NCBI GenBank assembly: GCA_013397845.1
Contig: VZTG01003213.1
Location: 186,330-250,329 of the forward strand
Source: Melanocharis versteri
Lineage: Eukaryota > Chordata > Aves > Passeriformes > Melanocharitidae
Reading direction: 5' to 3'
Length of the DNA stretch: 64,000 nt
A program made the position numbers and the translations under genes. This document shows, piece after piece, positions 22,241 to 33,330 of the stretch. Below the pieces are notes generated by a model. The model saw only the letters and a list, made by a program, of their open reading frames with translations, ran no database searches and was not told the DNA's origin. Position 1 is the first letter of the stretch, and every line of letters begins with the position of its first letter.

Positions 22241-22779
22241 TCTCCCGTGCCAGCCTAACAGGGTCCAGGTTTAATCCCAGGGATTGTTTTGTCGTCTCTT
22301 GCTTGAAACCTAAAAAAATTATATATATTAAAAAAAGTTGCTTTAAGCCATCTGCAAAGTGACTGCTTCAAACTAAACTCTGTGATAAACCCAAAGGAAG
22401 TGTAATTGAGAAGGGACAAGAGGAGCTCTCCCTGGGAATAAGGAATTCCCTGGGATGGTGGGGCCGTTGTTCCTCTGTGTCACCTCAAATGTCCCCACTG
22501 GCACTGGGGCAGTTTTTGCTGCTCCTGTGAACCTTTCAAAGGTGTCTCTCGTTCTCGGTGAGACTCCTCCCCCAAGATCTCACCCCTGGCAATGAGAGAA
22601 CTCAGCTCAGCTCTCAGCAATGAAGGAAAACTGCCCTGCCCTGTGTTCCCAGAGCTGCTGCTCAGGGAAGGCTCTGCTGGAGACACTCTGGACATTGAGA
22701 GCACAGCCTGGCTCTGGTGGGCTGCTTGACCATGAAATCGCCCGTGAAATGGGAATCTATTGTTTATCATGCTGATTAG
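22241..22779. other. Unique spacer with AT microsatellite
   Basis: A low-complexity patch at 22,314-22,336 combines an A run with a TATATATA run. The rest is mixed sequence without a recognised feature. Confidence 0.45.
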
Positions 22780-23260
22780 TAACCCCACAGGTTTATTTAA
22801 AGGTCACTGGAAAGCCATGAGAAATATCTTAGATGGGAAAAGAAGAAAAGTCAAGAAGCCATAAGGGGTTTGGGTTATTTAGTGGAATGTTATTGCTAAT
22901 ATTTAAGATACTCTCTGAGATGTGCATTAAATTAATAAGAGAGATGAAGGAGTGTTTTAATATAACTTAGTGTGAAAGTAGCCCTCAGAATTTATTTTAT
23001 TCATAGGTTTTTGCATCAAAGGTCCTACAATGATTAATTTTCAAACTTACAGGTTTAAACAGCAAAATAAGAAATAATAGCTCCAAAGTTGCTTTGAAAT
23101 TCTTAATAAAATGGTGTTCTTTAAAGCACTAAATGGCTGCCTAATGCCACTAGCACTTCAAAGAACAGTATTCTTTGCAATATTTCTATTCAGTTTTCTG
23201 CACTCTGCAAGGCTGACTCACTGTACAGGGCATGGAAATATTTTCCAGTGGACAAAATCA
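22780..23260. promoter_or_regulatory. Candidate conserved non-coding block
   Basis: AT-rich and repeat-free, with words such as TTATTGCTAATATTTAAG, GCATTAAATTAATAAG and ATGATTAATTTTC. It resembles conserved enhancer sequence and shows no coding signal. An overlapping 65-codon plus frame at 23,111-23,308 has a hydrophobic stretch but no recognisable family. Confidence rests on appearance only. Confidence 0.28.
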
Positions 23261-24649
23261 AGGTATTGTTATATCCCAACAAAAGCCTGGGCTGAAAACC
23301 TGCACTGAGTGCTTGGCAGGGCAGGAGTTAATTTGATGGTGCAGAAGGTTCCTCGGCCTTCCAGATTCCAGGACAAACTCAAAATACAATCAGTTGGAAA
23401 GGGATGTTGTTATTCTGAGCGATGTCTGATGCAAGACTGAAACAGCCCCAAATCCAAATGTTTTTTGTAGCAAAATTCATGTCTTTCCACGGACAGAAAG
23501 CATCCTCATGCCAAACCCAAGGTGTGTAAAAATCAGAGGGTCCAACCTGGAAAGTGCCCAAGTTTCCTCTTAACGGGTATTGGAAGGAGAAAAATTCCTT
23601 CTGGGATGCTGTAAAGGAGAGAAAGAGAAATTCCTCCTTAAATACTCTAAAATAAGGGCAGGATTCAGCCCCTTCCAGCTCCCGGGGAGGCAGAGGGCAG
23701 CTGGGACCCAGGGCTGAATCCTGTTACAGGAGGGCTCCTAATTGTAAATTCAATCATGCAGAGGATTAATTGCCAGCAGGTGTCAAAGATAAGAAATTCC
23801 TCTGTGATCTGGGCAGGGGGTAACTCGGAGTATTTCCCTGTATTGTTCTGTTCTCACCATTGTTCAGGGGGACAGAAAAATGAAAATCTACGTGAGGAAA
23901 ATCTATTCTGTGAGGAAACGGGATAAACGATTTTGCTGCCGTCAGAAAAGGAGAAAACGCGGCGCAAGGCTTCAAAGGGGAGAGATTGTTAATGAGGAAA
24001 TTACTGCTCGAAAAAAATATCAATGGGGAGGTCAGAGAGTTGTGAAAAGCCAGCCTGGAGTCTGATGACCTGCCCTGAGCCAAGGGTTACTCACAACCCG
24101 CCCCAGCAATTTACTCGGGCTCCTTCCTCCTTGCGTTGTGGGAAAACGAGTGAATTCAGCAATTAGTGGAGCTGCTGATGGACTCCTGGCCATCCCCAGC
24201 CCCTCGCCCCCTGCCTTGGGGCCGCCCTTGTGTCTCCAGCGCCGGGCACAGGGCTCAGCCTGGGAGCTCCTGCCAGCACCTCTGCTCCTCAGGAGGAGCT
24301 GCAGAGCCTGAGCAAGCCTTTAATGAGGGGGCTGGTCCCTGCGGAGAGCAAATGGAGCAAAAAGCCAGAAGAGGGGCCTTTAGGAGGTGATGCCCTGCAG
24401 CCCCAAGGCCCAGATTGTCTGTTTTTGTTGTCTTTGCAGGCGGCAGGGAAAGCGATTCCTGTTGACACGAGCAGGGCATGAACCTGAGCGAAGGACCTTG
24501 CTGTGCATGGGGTGTCCTGGGAGCACCCACGAAGGGAATTTCTGCTGAGAAGCAGCACTCTGCAAATCCAGGCTTTTGTTTGCTCTCCATCCACACAAAC
24601 AAACCCTGAGAGGGTCACTGATGAGTTAGCCCAGGGATGGAGCTGGGCC
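23261..24649. other. Unique stretch with a small basic frame, no gene assigned
   Basis: 23,640-23,770 is moderately GC-rich. A 61-codon plus frame at 23,880-24,065 is rich in Lys and Arg (RKRDKRFCCRQKRRKRG) but has no known family or splice context. 24,160-24,600 is GC-rich with overlapping frames on both strands. Confidence 0.4.
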
Positions 24650-24864
24650 AGGGCAGGGTTAGGGTGGATTTTGGGGAAAGGTTCTTCCCCAGAGGGTGCT
24701 GGGCACTGCCCAGGCTCCCCAGGGAATGGTCCCGGCCCCGAGGCTGCCAGAGCTCCAGGAGCATTGGGACAGCGCTGCCAGGGATGCACGGGGTGGGATT
24801 TTGGGGGGTCTGTGCAGGGACAGGGGCTGGACTGGATTCTTGTGGGTCCCTAACTCTATGAAGG
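24650..24864 (+). mobile_element. CR1 LINE 3' end, divergent subfamily
   Basis: The element starts GGGCAGGGTTAGGGTGGATT and passes through GAGGGTGCTGGGCACTGCCC, CCCGAGGCTGCCAGAGCTCC and GGGACAGGGGCTGGACTGGA. It ends GTGGGTCCCTAACTCTATGA. The layout matches avian CR1 3' ends, but the internal blocks differ from the common type in this window. Confidence 0.8.
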
Positions 24865-24950
24865 AACTCGCCTGACCAGTCTGATACTGGTTTGGAGTGT
24901 TAAACCCAGCCTCACAGCAGGAACAGCCAAGTTAGAGAGGAATGGTTTAA

Positions 24951-25016
24951 AGTCATGGAATGGTCTGGCTTGGAAGGGACCTTAAAGATCATCCAGTTCC
25001 AGCCCCCTGCCATGGC
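24951..25016 (-). mobile_element. CR1 LINE, short tail
   Basis: Antisense tail: GTCATGGAATGGTCTGGCTT, then GGAAGGGACCTTAAAGATCA, then TCCAGTTCCAGCCCCCTGCC. It lies 86 bases from the preceding plus-strand CR1, tail to tail. Confidence 0.87.
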
Positions 25017-26144
25017 TCTTGCAGATCCTTAGGACGTGCAAAATACATCAATAATCATTTCAATCACCGTTTCCATGTATGTGACAGAAAAGCCATGGCA
25101 CCCCGGTAATGAAGCAAAGCAGGGCAGGAAATAATTAACTGCAGTCGGAAATAATTAATTATAAGTGCCAGAAGTTGCTAAGTGCCACACAGGGCTGTTC
25201 CAGTGGCTTCTGCCTGGGGGTGCCTGGGGCAATGACGGTGCCCTGAGACGTGGTTTGGCACATCAGCCACAAACCAACGTGCCTTTAGGAGTTTTGCCAT
25301 CACCCTCAGCAGGAGCTGAGGCACAATCATTATTTGGGGTACTCTCTGCAGCATTTCCAGGGATGAAAATGGCCAGTGGGGGCTGTTTAGAGCAGGAGGA
25401 AAGCGTTGCTGCAGCCTCGCGTGCCTCTGCGAGCAGAAGGCTCCCGGCCCACACACCCCGACAAAAAGCCAACGCTTGGGTTTAAATTAGCACCCAGCCC
25501 TTTGCCAAAGCAAACGGGAGGAGCAAAGCAGGCAAAGTGTGAGTTTGGGAGTGCCTGAGCTCCCCACAGGCGCCGGGGCTGGCAGCAGAGAGGGGCAGGA
25601 CGTTCATCCCCAGCAGGAGACACGTCTGAGCACCGAGCCCTGAACACCCAGCCAGGAAAGGAGGGAGCTCCCTGCTTTCTGCACTCCTCCTGTAGAGCCG
25701 TGCATCCTTGGTGGATGTACAACACAGAAACAATGCTGAAATGCCATTTCATGGCATTCTCCAGTCTCCCTGCTTCCTGGAAATATCATTGGCAGCTTAG
25801 GAAAAGTCATTAGCAACGAGGCCACTGCGTCCCAAGATACGAAGAACAGTTTTTAATTCCTTTCCTTGTACTAAACCAATTTCTTCGGGATTTTATGGAA
25901 ATCTTTGCATTTGGATTTCAACCCTAGAGTAATTAAGGAAAAATTCCAGATTGATGCAATGAGGTTTTTCTCTGCTTCTCTAGAAGAAGGGTGCTCGGAG
26001 GAGCCGCTCTCTTGGACAAGTGAGATGAGCAAGTCCTTTGCTCAGTCTCCACATCCATTTGGTGAAATAAAAGCAAGTGGGGTTAAGTGTGGAGGAAGCT
26101 CTAATGGGCGTTTTGGATTTTGACAGCTGTCATTGACACAACAC
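25017..26144. other. Unique spacer, nothing recognised
   Basis: 25,020-25,170 is AT-rich. 25,170-25,720 is GC-rich with overlapping frames on both strands. 25,800-26,100 is AT-rich. No repeat family or exon is recognised. Confidence 0.4.
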
Positions 26145-26392
26145 TGGACAAGAGGAATGGTTTTAAACTGCCAGAGGGCAGGGTTGGATGGGATATTGGG
26201 ATGAAATCCTTCCCTGTGAGGGTGGGGAGGCCTTGGCACAGGGTGCCCAGAGCAGCTGGATCCCTGGCAGTGCCCAAGGCAAGGCTGGACAGGGCTTGGA
26301 GCAGCCTGGGACAGAGGAAGGTGTCCCTGCCCATGGTGTAACAAAATGAACTTGAAGGTCTTTTCCAACCCAAACCATTCTGGGATTTTTCT
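26145..26392 (+). mobile_element. CR1 LINE 3' end
   Basis: A plus-strand CR1 starting GGACAAGAGGAATGG and continuing through GGGATATTGGGATGAAATCC and GAGGGTGGGGAGGCCTTGG. About 13 bases of the GTGGCTGCCCC block are missing between GAGCAGCT and GGATCC. The tail ends CCATTCTGGGATTTTTCTG. Frames on both strands over it are CR1 translations. Confidence 0.92.
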
Positions 26393-29300
26393 GATCACGC
26401 CTGTCTGTCCTCCCTGAGCCCAACCAGGTAATTCCTGTAGTGCAAAGCTTGTGGAGTTCATTTTCCCGAGCAGAAGAGGCAACTTCCCATCTGGATAGGT
26501 TTCTTTTCCTTTCTTGCTGCAAAAGGAACGTGCACTCAAGCAGAATTTGAAGTCACTGGCAGAAAATAAGGCAGCGAGAGCTCATGAGGGAAACTGGAGG
26601 GGCTGTGCAGGTGTGAGGAGTGGATGGAATAGCAATGAGGGAGTGAGAGAAAAGACCGGGAATATGCAACACCGAGGAGTAAAAGATGAGCAAAGCAGAA
26701 CGTCCAGGGCTGACAGTATCCCAGCAACAATAAATTCTGTGTGTGATAGGGCCGGGTGAGAGATCCAGGGAGTGACAGGTCTCTAATCTCCTGCCAAAAC
26801 CCCTGGTCACCGGTTCCCCTGCACAGTGTCAGGTGCACGGTGTGAAACACACCCAGGTACGAGGGGCTTTGTGCAGCAGCTGCTCCAGGAACATCATTCC
26901 CAGGATGGGAGGCGACACCCAGAGCTGGGATCGGCGTCAGAACTGAGAATTCACTTCACTCCCAGCTCGGGTGGAAGTGCTGGCATTGCTGGTGGGCAAT
27001 TTTGGGGTGATGTTTTCTGCCCAGAGGTGATGCTGGCCTCAGCCCACCTGCTCCCAAGGAAAAGGAATGGCTGGTGCCACAGGGAGCAGTTTATCAATGC
27101 AACAGGGCCTCTGCAGACTCAAATAAATGAGAATTTCCTGTGGGTGAGCATCTGAGTGGCAGTAAATGGTATCAAAAGGAAGATCTGCACATTTTTTTGA
27201 GGAAGAGGAGACAGGAGGCTCATGCAGGTGGACTTAGGCAAGCTGCCAGTGCCAGGAAAGAAAGTGATAAATAGATGTCTTGGAAAAGCCTGAATGGAGG
27301 AATAATAACCATCAACAGCAGAAGACATTGAATGAGATGCATTCTCACCTCTAGAAGCTTCCTGTGTTTATTACTGATGGCACTGCTGGGTTTATTTCTT
27401 TGCTTTTTGTACTTTTCAGCACAATCTGGTCAGGCATTCAACATGCCAAGGCAGGTGATGGAAGGATTCTGGAAGGAAAGTGAAAAATGACATAAATGAG
27501 CTGCAACAACAGCCCTGCTCTGGCAAGGGGTACAAGCAACTGGAGGTAATCCTAAATGACAAAGGCTCTGTTTTCCTAATTATCACTAAAACATCGTGGA
27601 AAGAGTCTCAGGGCAGGGCAAATCTGCGTTTCCACAGGATTTCTGGTTAACTGACCCTTTTTTCCCCTTCTCTAAGATCCCAGACCTGATTTTAAAGGAA
27701 ACTGAACACCAAGAGGTTTGGATTAGCATATAAAAAAATCACTGCTCCCCTCTTCAAACTCTGCACTCTCTTCAAAGTCTTCACAAACTCTTGCACATCT
27801 TTTAAATTGGGAAATTCTGTCCAGTATCCTCTGGTGAGGGCTGCTGAAGTGGGTGCAGTGGGATCCCACACGGGGAGAGAGGCGATGTGCTGCTGAGTAA
27901 TGGTGAATTTTTCAGGAAATGAATAATTTCGGGACTTTCTAAAGGTCACCGTGAGTTCCCCTGAACTTTTACAGTCGGTTATATAAAATGGAAAGAGAGA
28001 ACTCTTAGCCTAGATAACAGTCAGTCGGGTGAGATAACCTGAGAAAGGCTCTGGCAGGTCAAGCCACTTCAGCGACGGTTTTTGGGAAGAGACCAGTCAG
28101 CAGAGCTGCCTCCCCTGATGGGTGTCTGAAATGGAAATTCCAGCTCTCCCTCTTGCAGCAGATTTAAGGGGAAGTTCACTGCCCTGGGAGGCACCTTGAT
28201 TTTAGAACTGACCTCTGAGAAGGACCTGAGCCAACCTTTTGTCTCCACTCCTGTAAATTAAAGCCCAGACAGAGGCTGGTGAGCTGGAGTGGCTGGAAGG
28301 AGTGGAGAAGACAGACTGACAGCTGCCCCAGTTTTTGCAGGATCTCCTCAGGGGCGGCTCTGGATGACTTTGAAGAGGTTCAGGGGCCTGGTGAGGGGGG
28401 TTGTGCTGATGCTGCTGGGTTTGGGTGTTGATGTGCTGCAGGACCAGGAGCTCCCCTGGCACCACGGCTGAGCCTGGTGGGCTGGGACAGGGAGACTCCC
28501 GCGGTGGGGAAGCAGGATTCCCTTGGCTCCACAGGGAATCTGCTCTCCCTGCAGATTTACAGCTCAGGAATGGAGTCAGTGCCCTGATGGCAATGCCAGT
28601 CCAGCCTGGCAGAGCCCAGCTCCTGCAGGGACCACGGACACTGCCAGAGGGACGAACCTAACCATGGAAAGCCATGGACAACTGCAGTCCTACACCGTCA
28701 AAGACTGGCATCCAAAGCAGCAGAACGCTGCTTCCCTTCGTTACAATAATTCCAATTCCAGGTATGTAGATTTTTTCCTAATTCTTCTCCAAATCTGCAC
28801 TCGGCGATTGCCAGGAATGAGAAATGGATTGGGTTTTCCACGGTGCCTTGCTCCAGGTCAGCTTGAAAACATGGGAAATGGCAGGTTAATGGCAGTTTAA
28901 CACCAATTAACAGGCCACTTTATAATAGATTAGCATTCGGAGTCTGTTCAGTTGGTAATTACAATAATTAACTCTCGGAGCTTGCCCGCGCTTGTGAACA
29001 GAGATTTGGTGCCTGTGCTTGCTCTGGAGAAGGCAATGCAGGAGCAGACATGGGTCATTCGGAGAGCTGGAGCCAGGCAGGATGGCAAGGCCACTAAATT
29101 TGGGCTTGCTCCTCAAATGTGCTCACAGGTGACATCCCCAGGTGGAGGGCACTCTGTCAAGGGCTGTTTTAGTCCTGCCTGAGCACAGCTGAGATTTAAT
29201 GTGTTGCTGGGAGAGGCGTCTGTGCTGCAGAGCAGCCTCTGCATCCCTGGCCTCACACAGATGGATTTCCCACCTCCTTGGGCCAGTTCTTTTCAGCATT

Positions 29301-29787
29301 CAGCACTCGCAGCCGAAGTCAGACTCCCAGATAAATCCCTTCCTGTTAGGAGCGCTGATGGTGAGAAGTGTGTGGTAAGAGGCAGCTCCATCCTGATGCT
29401 CAAATAACTCAACGTCCAGCAGGATGGTGTCCTAAATCCTTTGGGAAAGCTCTGAATCCTTCAGGAAAGGCAGTGGTTTCCTGTGGGGCTGGAATTAGGG
29501 CGTGGAGGCAGTAGGATGGACCCGCTGGCTCTGGGAACAGGTCTCTGCTCACCTTGTCCCGGTGGGTTAAAGGTTGCAAAATCTCCTCTGTAATTCTTGA
29601 GTTCCTCTTGAGTTGATGCATCTCATTTGATTTCGTTGACCTTATCTCTTAAATACTGTGAAATCTGCTGAGAAATGCTAAAGGTGAGCTCTAGTTGTGG
29701 TTATTTTTTAAATATTCAGGCAGCGGGCAGAAGCCAATACGCACTGCAGCCAATGTAGCCCGGGTGGGTATTGCTTCACTCCTGCAT
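26393..29787. other. Unique 3.4-kb stretch, no gene
   Basis: No CR1 is seen. Composition is intermediate, with AT-rich parts at 27,110-27,420 and 27,670-28,020 and GC-rich parts at 28,280-28,680 and 29,000-29,300. Frames of 100-125 codons (26,826-27,155; 28,523-28,900) lack recognisable domains and overlap opposing frames. Confidence 0.4.
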
Positions 29788-29867
29788 TAATTAAATAAAT
29801 TAACAAAACCACTGGATCACGAGGCACTAATTAAATAAATTAACAAAACCACTGGATCACGAGGCAC
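29788..29867. repeat. Perfect 40-bp tandem duplication
   Basis: Two identical 40-base copies start TAATTAAATAAATTAACAAA and end GATCACGAGGCAC. They lie directly head to tail with no mismatch. The identity indicates a recent duplication or an assembly artefact. Confidence 0.95.
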
Positions 29868-30745
29868 CAACCCTGGGGAGCTGCGATCCAAATCCCACTT
29901 CTTCTGGGGGATGGATTTCAGTATCATCAGGAACCAGGATCTGTTCTGGCAACGAGGAAATGCAGGTTCAAAGGAAAAACTGTGTTTTAGGGTAGAAATT
30001 TATTGCTCAGATTGCGTGGCTGGATTTTCGTCATCCAGGCTGTTCCAGGTGCAGCCATGGGCAAGGCCCAAAGCAATTTGGAGAAAAAGAATTTGGCAGA
30101 AAAATGGGAATAACTGGGAAAACGGAAGGGTTCAAAATTCCTCAGTCCAGGGGGGGAACTGCTGCTGCTCTGAGAAACCTCAGCCTTGTTAAGAAAATTA
30201 GACATTTCTTTCTCTTCGACATTAATAAGGAACATCTTTTTCCTTCTCCTGCCTGTTCCAGGACCTTCCCTTGCTGCTCACCAGAAGGGGAACCCTCTGC
30301 AGAGCCTCTTCAGACACAAACGAGTCCTGCAAGGCACTTCGGGGGTGTGGAGCAGCTGTTTGAGAGCACAGCTGCTCAGCGGCCTCATTGGTACTCACTC
30401 CTGGCTTTTTAGAGCCAATCTCTCTCCGTGGTTGCATTAAAGAACATTTTCTACCCCTGAGGTGCCCTGGATGAGCTGGAGATCCGGCATCACTGCGGTC
30501 CTGGGGAGGAGCTGCTGCTCTGGGACTCTGGGGTGTGTCCCCGCTGGAGGAAGGGTTGGATGGGCTGGAAAAGGGGCCAATTTCAGCTGCTTCCAGCACG
30601 GAGATGGATCTTTGGCAGTGGGGTAAGAAAGCAGTTAATGAAACGAAATAACGAAACAAAAAAAGAATCTTTGTGACGCATCAGCACTTCCTAAAGGAGA
30701 GAGGGGCAGGTGAGCAAAGGCTGCAGAGCTGCCACAGGTCAGACA
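29868..30745. other. Unique spacer, nothing recognised
   Basis: Mixed composition. A 145-codon minus frame (30,222-30,659) and plus frames over the same bases cancel as evidence for coding. No repeat is recognised. Confidence 0.4.
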
Positions 30746-30803
30746 TTAACCCTTACCAGTAACCAATTAACACTTACCAATAACCAATTAACCCTTACCA
30801 ATA
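30746..30803. repeat. Short tandem array, 21-bp unit
   Basis: 2.8 copies of a unit reading TTAACCCTTACCAATAACCAA start at 30,746, 30,767 and 30,788. Single-base differences occur between copies (CAGTAA against CAATAA, CCC against CAC). Confidence 0.9.
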
Positions 30804-30944
30804 ATTCACGTGCTGCTTTCTGTGCCATAGATCAAATGTTCCAGGGGTCTGGAGCGCTGTCCCAGGCACTGTAACAGGAGCACACACCTCGGACCTCCAA
30901 GCCCTCGCTGCGATGAGAAGCTGCAGACAAAACTCCCCAACAAA
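30804..30944. other. Unique spacer
   Basis: A short GC-balanced stretch between the 21-bp array and the AT-rich block that follows. Nothing is recognised. Confidence 0.4.
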
Positions 30945-31260
30945 TGTCTCAGTAATACTTAACATTCAATGGAGCAAAAGGAGAATAATGAGCGCTGCAG
31001 CCATCCCAGGTTAGTAATTACCGCCGTCATTATTAATTTTGCAGAGCAATCTCGTCAAATGAGTCATTATTATCTCAATTCCTTAGCCAGGACTGATTGA
31101 TTCTCTCTCCCAGTTGTGACTAATTCCATATAATGTCTGAGTACAATATAGAACTATAGAGCCAGTGTAATTCTAAGGCAGGATCATTCCAAATAACCAA
31201 ATCCCTTGCCTTCAGCTCTGTTTAGATCTGATGCTTTATACTACTCCATTGAAATAAATA
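30945..31260. promoter_or_regulatory. Candidate conserved non-coding element
   Basis: Repeat-free AT-rich sequence dense in homeodomain-type cores: GTTAGTAATTACCG, CATTATTAATTTTGC, GAGTCATTATTATC and TGACTAATTCCATA. A GAGCGCTGCAGCC word lies at its left side. The density and lack of simple-repeat bias suggest an enhancer-like conserved element. No coding frame spans it. Confidence 0.33.
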
Positions 31261-32576
31261 CTCCAATCCTGGCACTCCCTACTCTCCACAGCCACTGGAA
31301 TCCCACTGCAGACAGGGATTGCTGTCAGCCTGGGATCTGCCCAGAGTGTTCCAGTGTTGCATCTGTGCTGGCACCAAGCAGGAAATTCACAGCACGGTGC
31401 GGTCTGAAGGAAGCGTTGATCACCCTCAGCTCTTCCTGATGTCAATTTTGACCATTTTTAAGAAAGGTTTTGTTGGTTTGTCTGTCTGTGAAGGGGTTTT
31501 TTTTTTGGAGGAGAGGCTAAAAGTGATTTTTTTTTTAGCTCTGTTCCATTATCTCTGTCTGCAGTTGAGTCTCAGCAGACCTGAGCATGAGGAAGTTCAG
31601 TGCAGGACAAGGAGAGGGCTTTCTGCGGGTTTGGGAATGTGGTTCCTGCCTCTCTGGAAAGGGTGAGGCAGAACAATTCCCTTTCCTTCAGAGGAATGGG
31701 AAACCCACTCCTTGCATTTCCCTTGAGCTGCAGGGAAGGGAAGGAGGAGGAGAGCGCAGTTATTTTACAACTTTGACCTTTTTGTCTCTGAGACTTCAAA
31801 CACGATCAGACTGGAGAGGGAAAAGAGGAGGCTGCAAAGCCAGGAGGAGCAGCAGAGGGGCTGTCAGAGGAGCCCTCGGCACTGGAACTTTTCTTTTCAG
31901 ACCAGGAAGATGTGGTGGTTTAATGCTGAACCATGGGGAGGGGTGAGACACTCCGTGTCCCTGCTCTCAGCCTTGCCTTTGCCTCCCTAAAACCAGCCCT
32001 TCCCCAGCAGCAGATCCTTGTGCCAGCAGGGATTGTGTCTGTGCTGACATTTAAGGATATTGGTGTAGGCTGCTCTGGATTGGATTGGATTGTATTGGAT
32101 TGGGGGAACCTCCAGTATTGAATTGGACAGTAAATAAAGGAGGAGAGGTCATTGCCATGCCGCACTCCTTTCTTTCTGGTTATTTATTGAGGCAGTTCCA
32201 CTCGAGTCCATTAGTGCTGAATTCCAAATTCACTTCCCCAGCCCCTGGCAGCAGAACTTGGCTGTGCCCCGAGAGCCTCTTCCCTGGTGGGTGTCAGGAT
32301 TGAAATCCAGCGGGATTCTGTGTTGTCCCAGGGGTTGATGCTGTCCCTGGGATTCAGCCAGCCCCGTGTCACTGCCTCCCCTAATGGCTGTGTCCTGTCC
32401 TGCTCCTCAAGGTGTTAAAGTTTCCTGATTTCCAGACTTCAATAGGAACACCCCATAATATTTGTGCCACCTTCTGGGAGATGTGTCTCTGCTGTAAATT
32501 CCTGCTTTTTCTGATGTTCCTCCCTGCGTTCAGCCAGCAAGAAGACACTAAGGTGGAAATTTTACACATGATTTCT
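31261..32576. other. Unique stretch, possible degenerate LTR in its middle
   Basis: T runs (31,497-31,507 and 31,531-31,539) and a pentamer array lie here. A segment from about 31,912 (TGTGGTGGTTTAATGC) to an AATAAAGGAGG at about 32,132 vaguely recalls a retroviral LTR, but no terminal CA or flanking duplication could be found. No exon is recognised. Confidence 0.35.
32076..32106. repeat. GGATT pentamer microsatellite
   Basis: Four to five copies of GGATT with one interruption (GTATT). Unit slippage is the likely origin. Confidence 0.85.
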
Positions 32577-32796
32577 CTTACAGTAAAAATAACGCCCTGT
32601 TTATAGTTATTAATTAGACATTTACCAGATGCTGAAATTAAAGCAAACCTTGAGTTGATGGGAGGGTCCTTTTGGGCATGTGGAGACTTACAGTAAAAAT
32701 AACGCCCTGTTTATAGTTATTAATTAGATATTTATCAGATGCTGAAATTAAATCAAACCTTGAGTTGATGGGAGGGTCCTTTTGGGCACGTGGAGC
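32577..32796. repeat. 110-bp tandem duplication
   Basis: Two copies, 32,577-32,686 and 32,687-32,796, begin CTTACAGTAAAAATAACGCC and end TTTTGGGCATGTGGAG or its GGCACGTGGAG variant. I see about four substitutions (ACATTTACC against ATATTTATC, AAAGC against AAATC, CATG against CACG), so roughly 96% identity. The duplication is older than the perfect 40-bp one at 29.8 kb. Confidence 0.95.
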
Positions 32797-33039
32797 CCGG
32801 TGCTGGAGTCAGGGATGCCCAGAGCTGGGGACACAGTGGGAGCCCCAGAGCAGGAGCTGCCCTGTGTCCAAACCCTTGCTGCATCCAGGGATGGGAGCAG
32901 CTCCGCTGGAATCAGTGGGAAACAGTCTGCTAAAGGAGGGATTTACAGGAAAAACAAGCTGAGGTTTGGTACAGAACACCCCCCACCCCCTCCAGTTTTG
33001 ATATTACAACAATTTGAATACCTGTTAAAGTAAATGTAA
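32797..33039. other. Unique spacer
   Basis: A GC-richer stretch following the 110-bp duplication, with a CCCCCCACCCCC run near 32,980-32,991. Nothing else is recognised. Confidence 0.4.
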
Positions 33040-33330
33040 CTTCTTGCATCCAAGCAAGCTGGGAGATAAATCTCCGTGTTTTTATAATAAATGTTACTTT
33101 ATGGCAATCACCATATGCTACCTCTAGTCCTGTTTGGTGTGTAAATCATAACAAGTGTGGATCCTAAAATGCTTTATTGTCTTTTTATGGCCACATACGG
33201 CTGCTGCTCCTGCCATTTGTGATTAATTTTTTTAATGGTTCCCCCTAGAACCTAAAAAATAATTAAAGCTAATGAATACTCTGCAGTGACAGTAAAGGAA
33301 GGAGCATATTGCATCTCTTCTCACTCCCCA
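33040..33330. promoter_or_regulatory. Candidate conserved non-coding element
   Basis: AT-rich and repeat-free, with TTTATAATAAATGTTAC, TTTATGGCAATCACC, TTTATTGTCTTTTTATGGCC and AATAATTAAAGCTAATG. It contains the HOX/CDX-like core TTTATGG twice. It looks like conserved enhancer sequence and has no coding frame. Confidence 0.33.
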
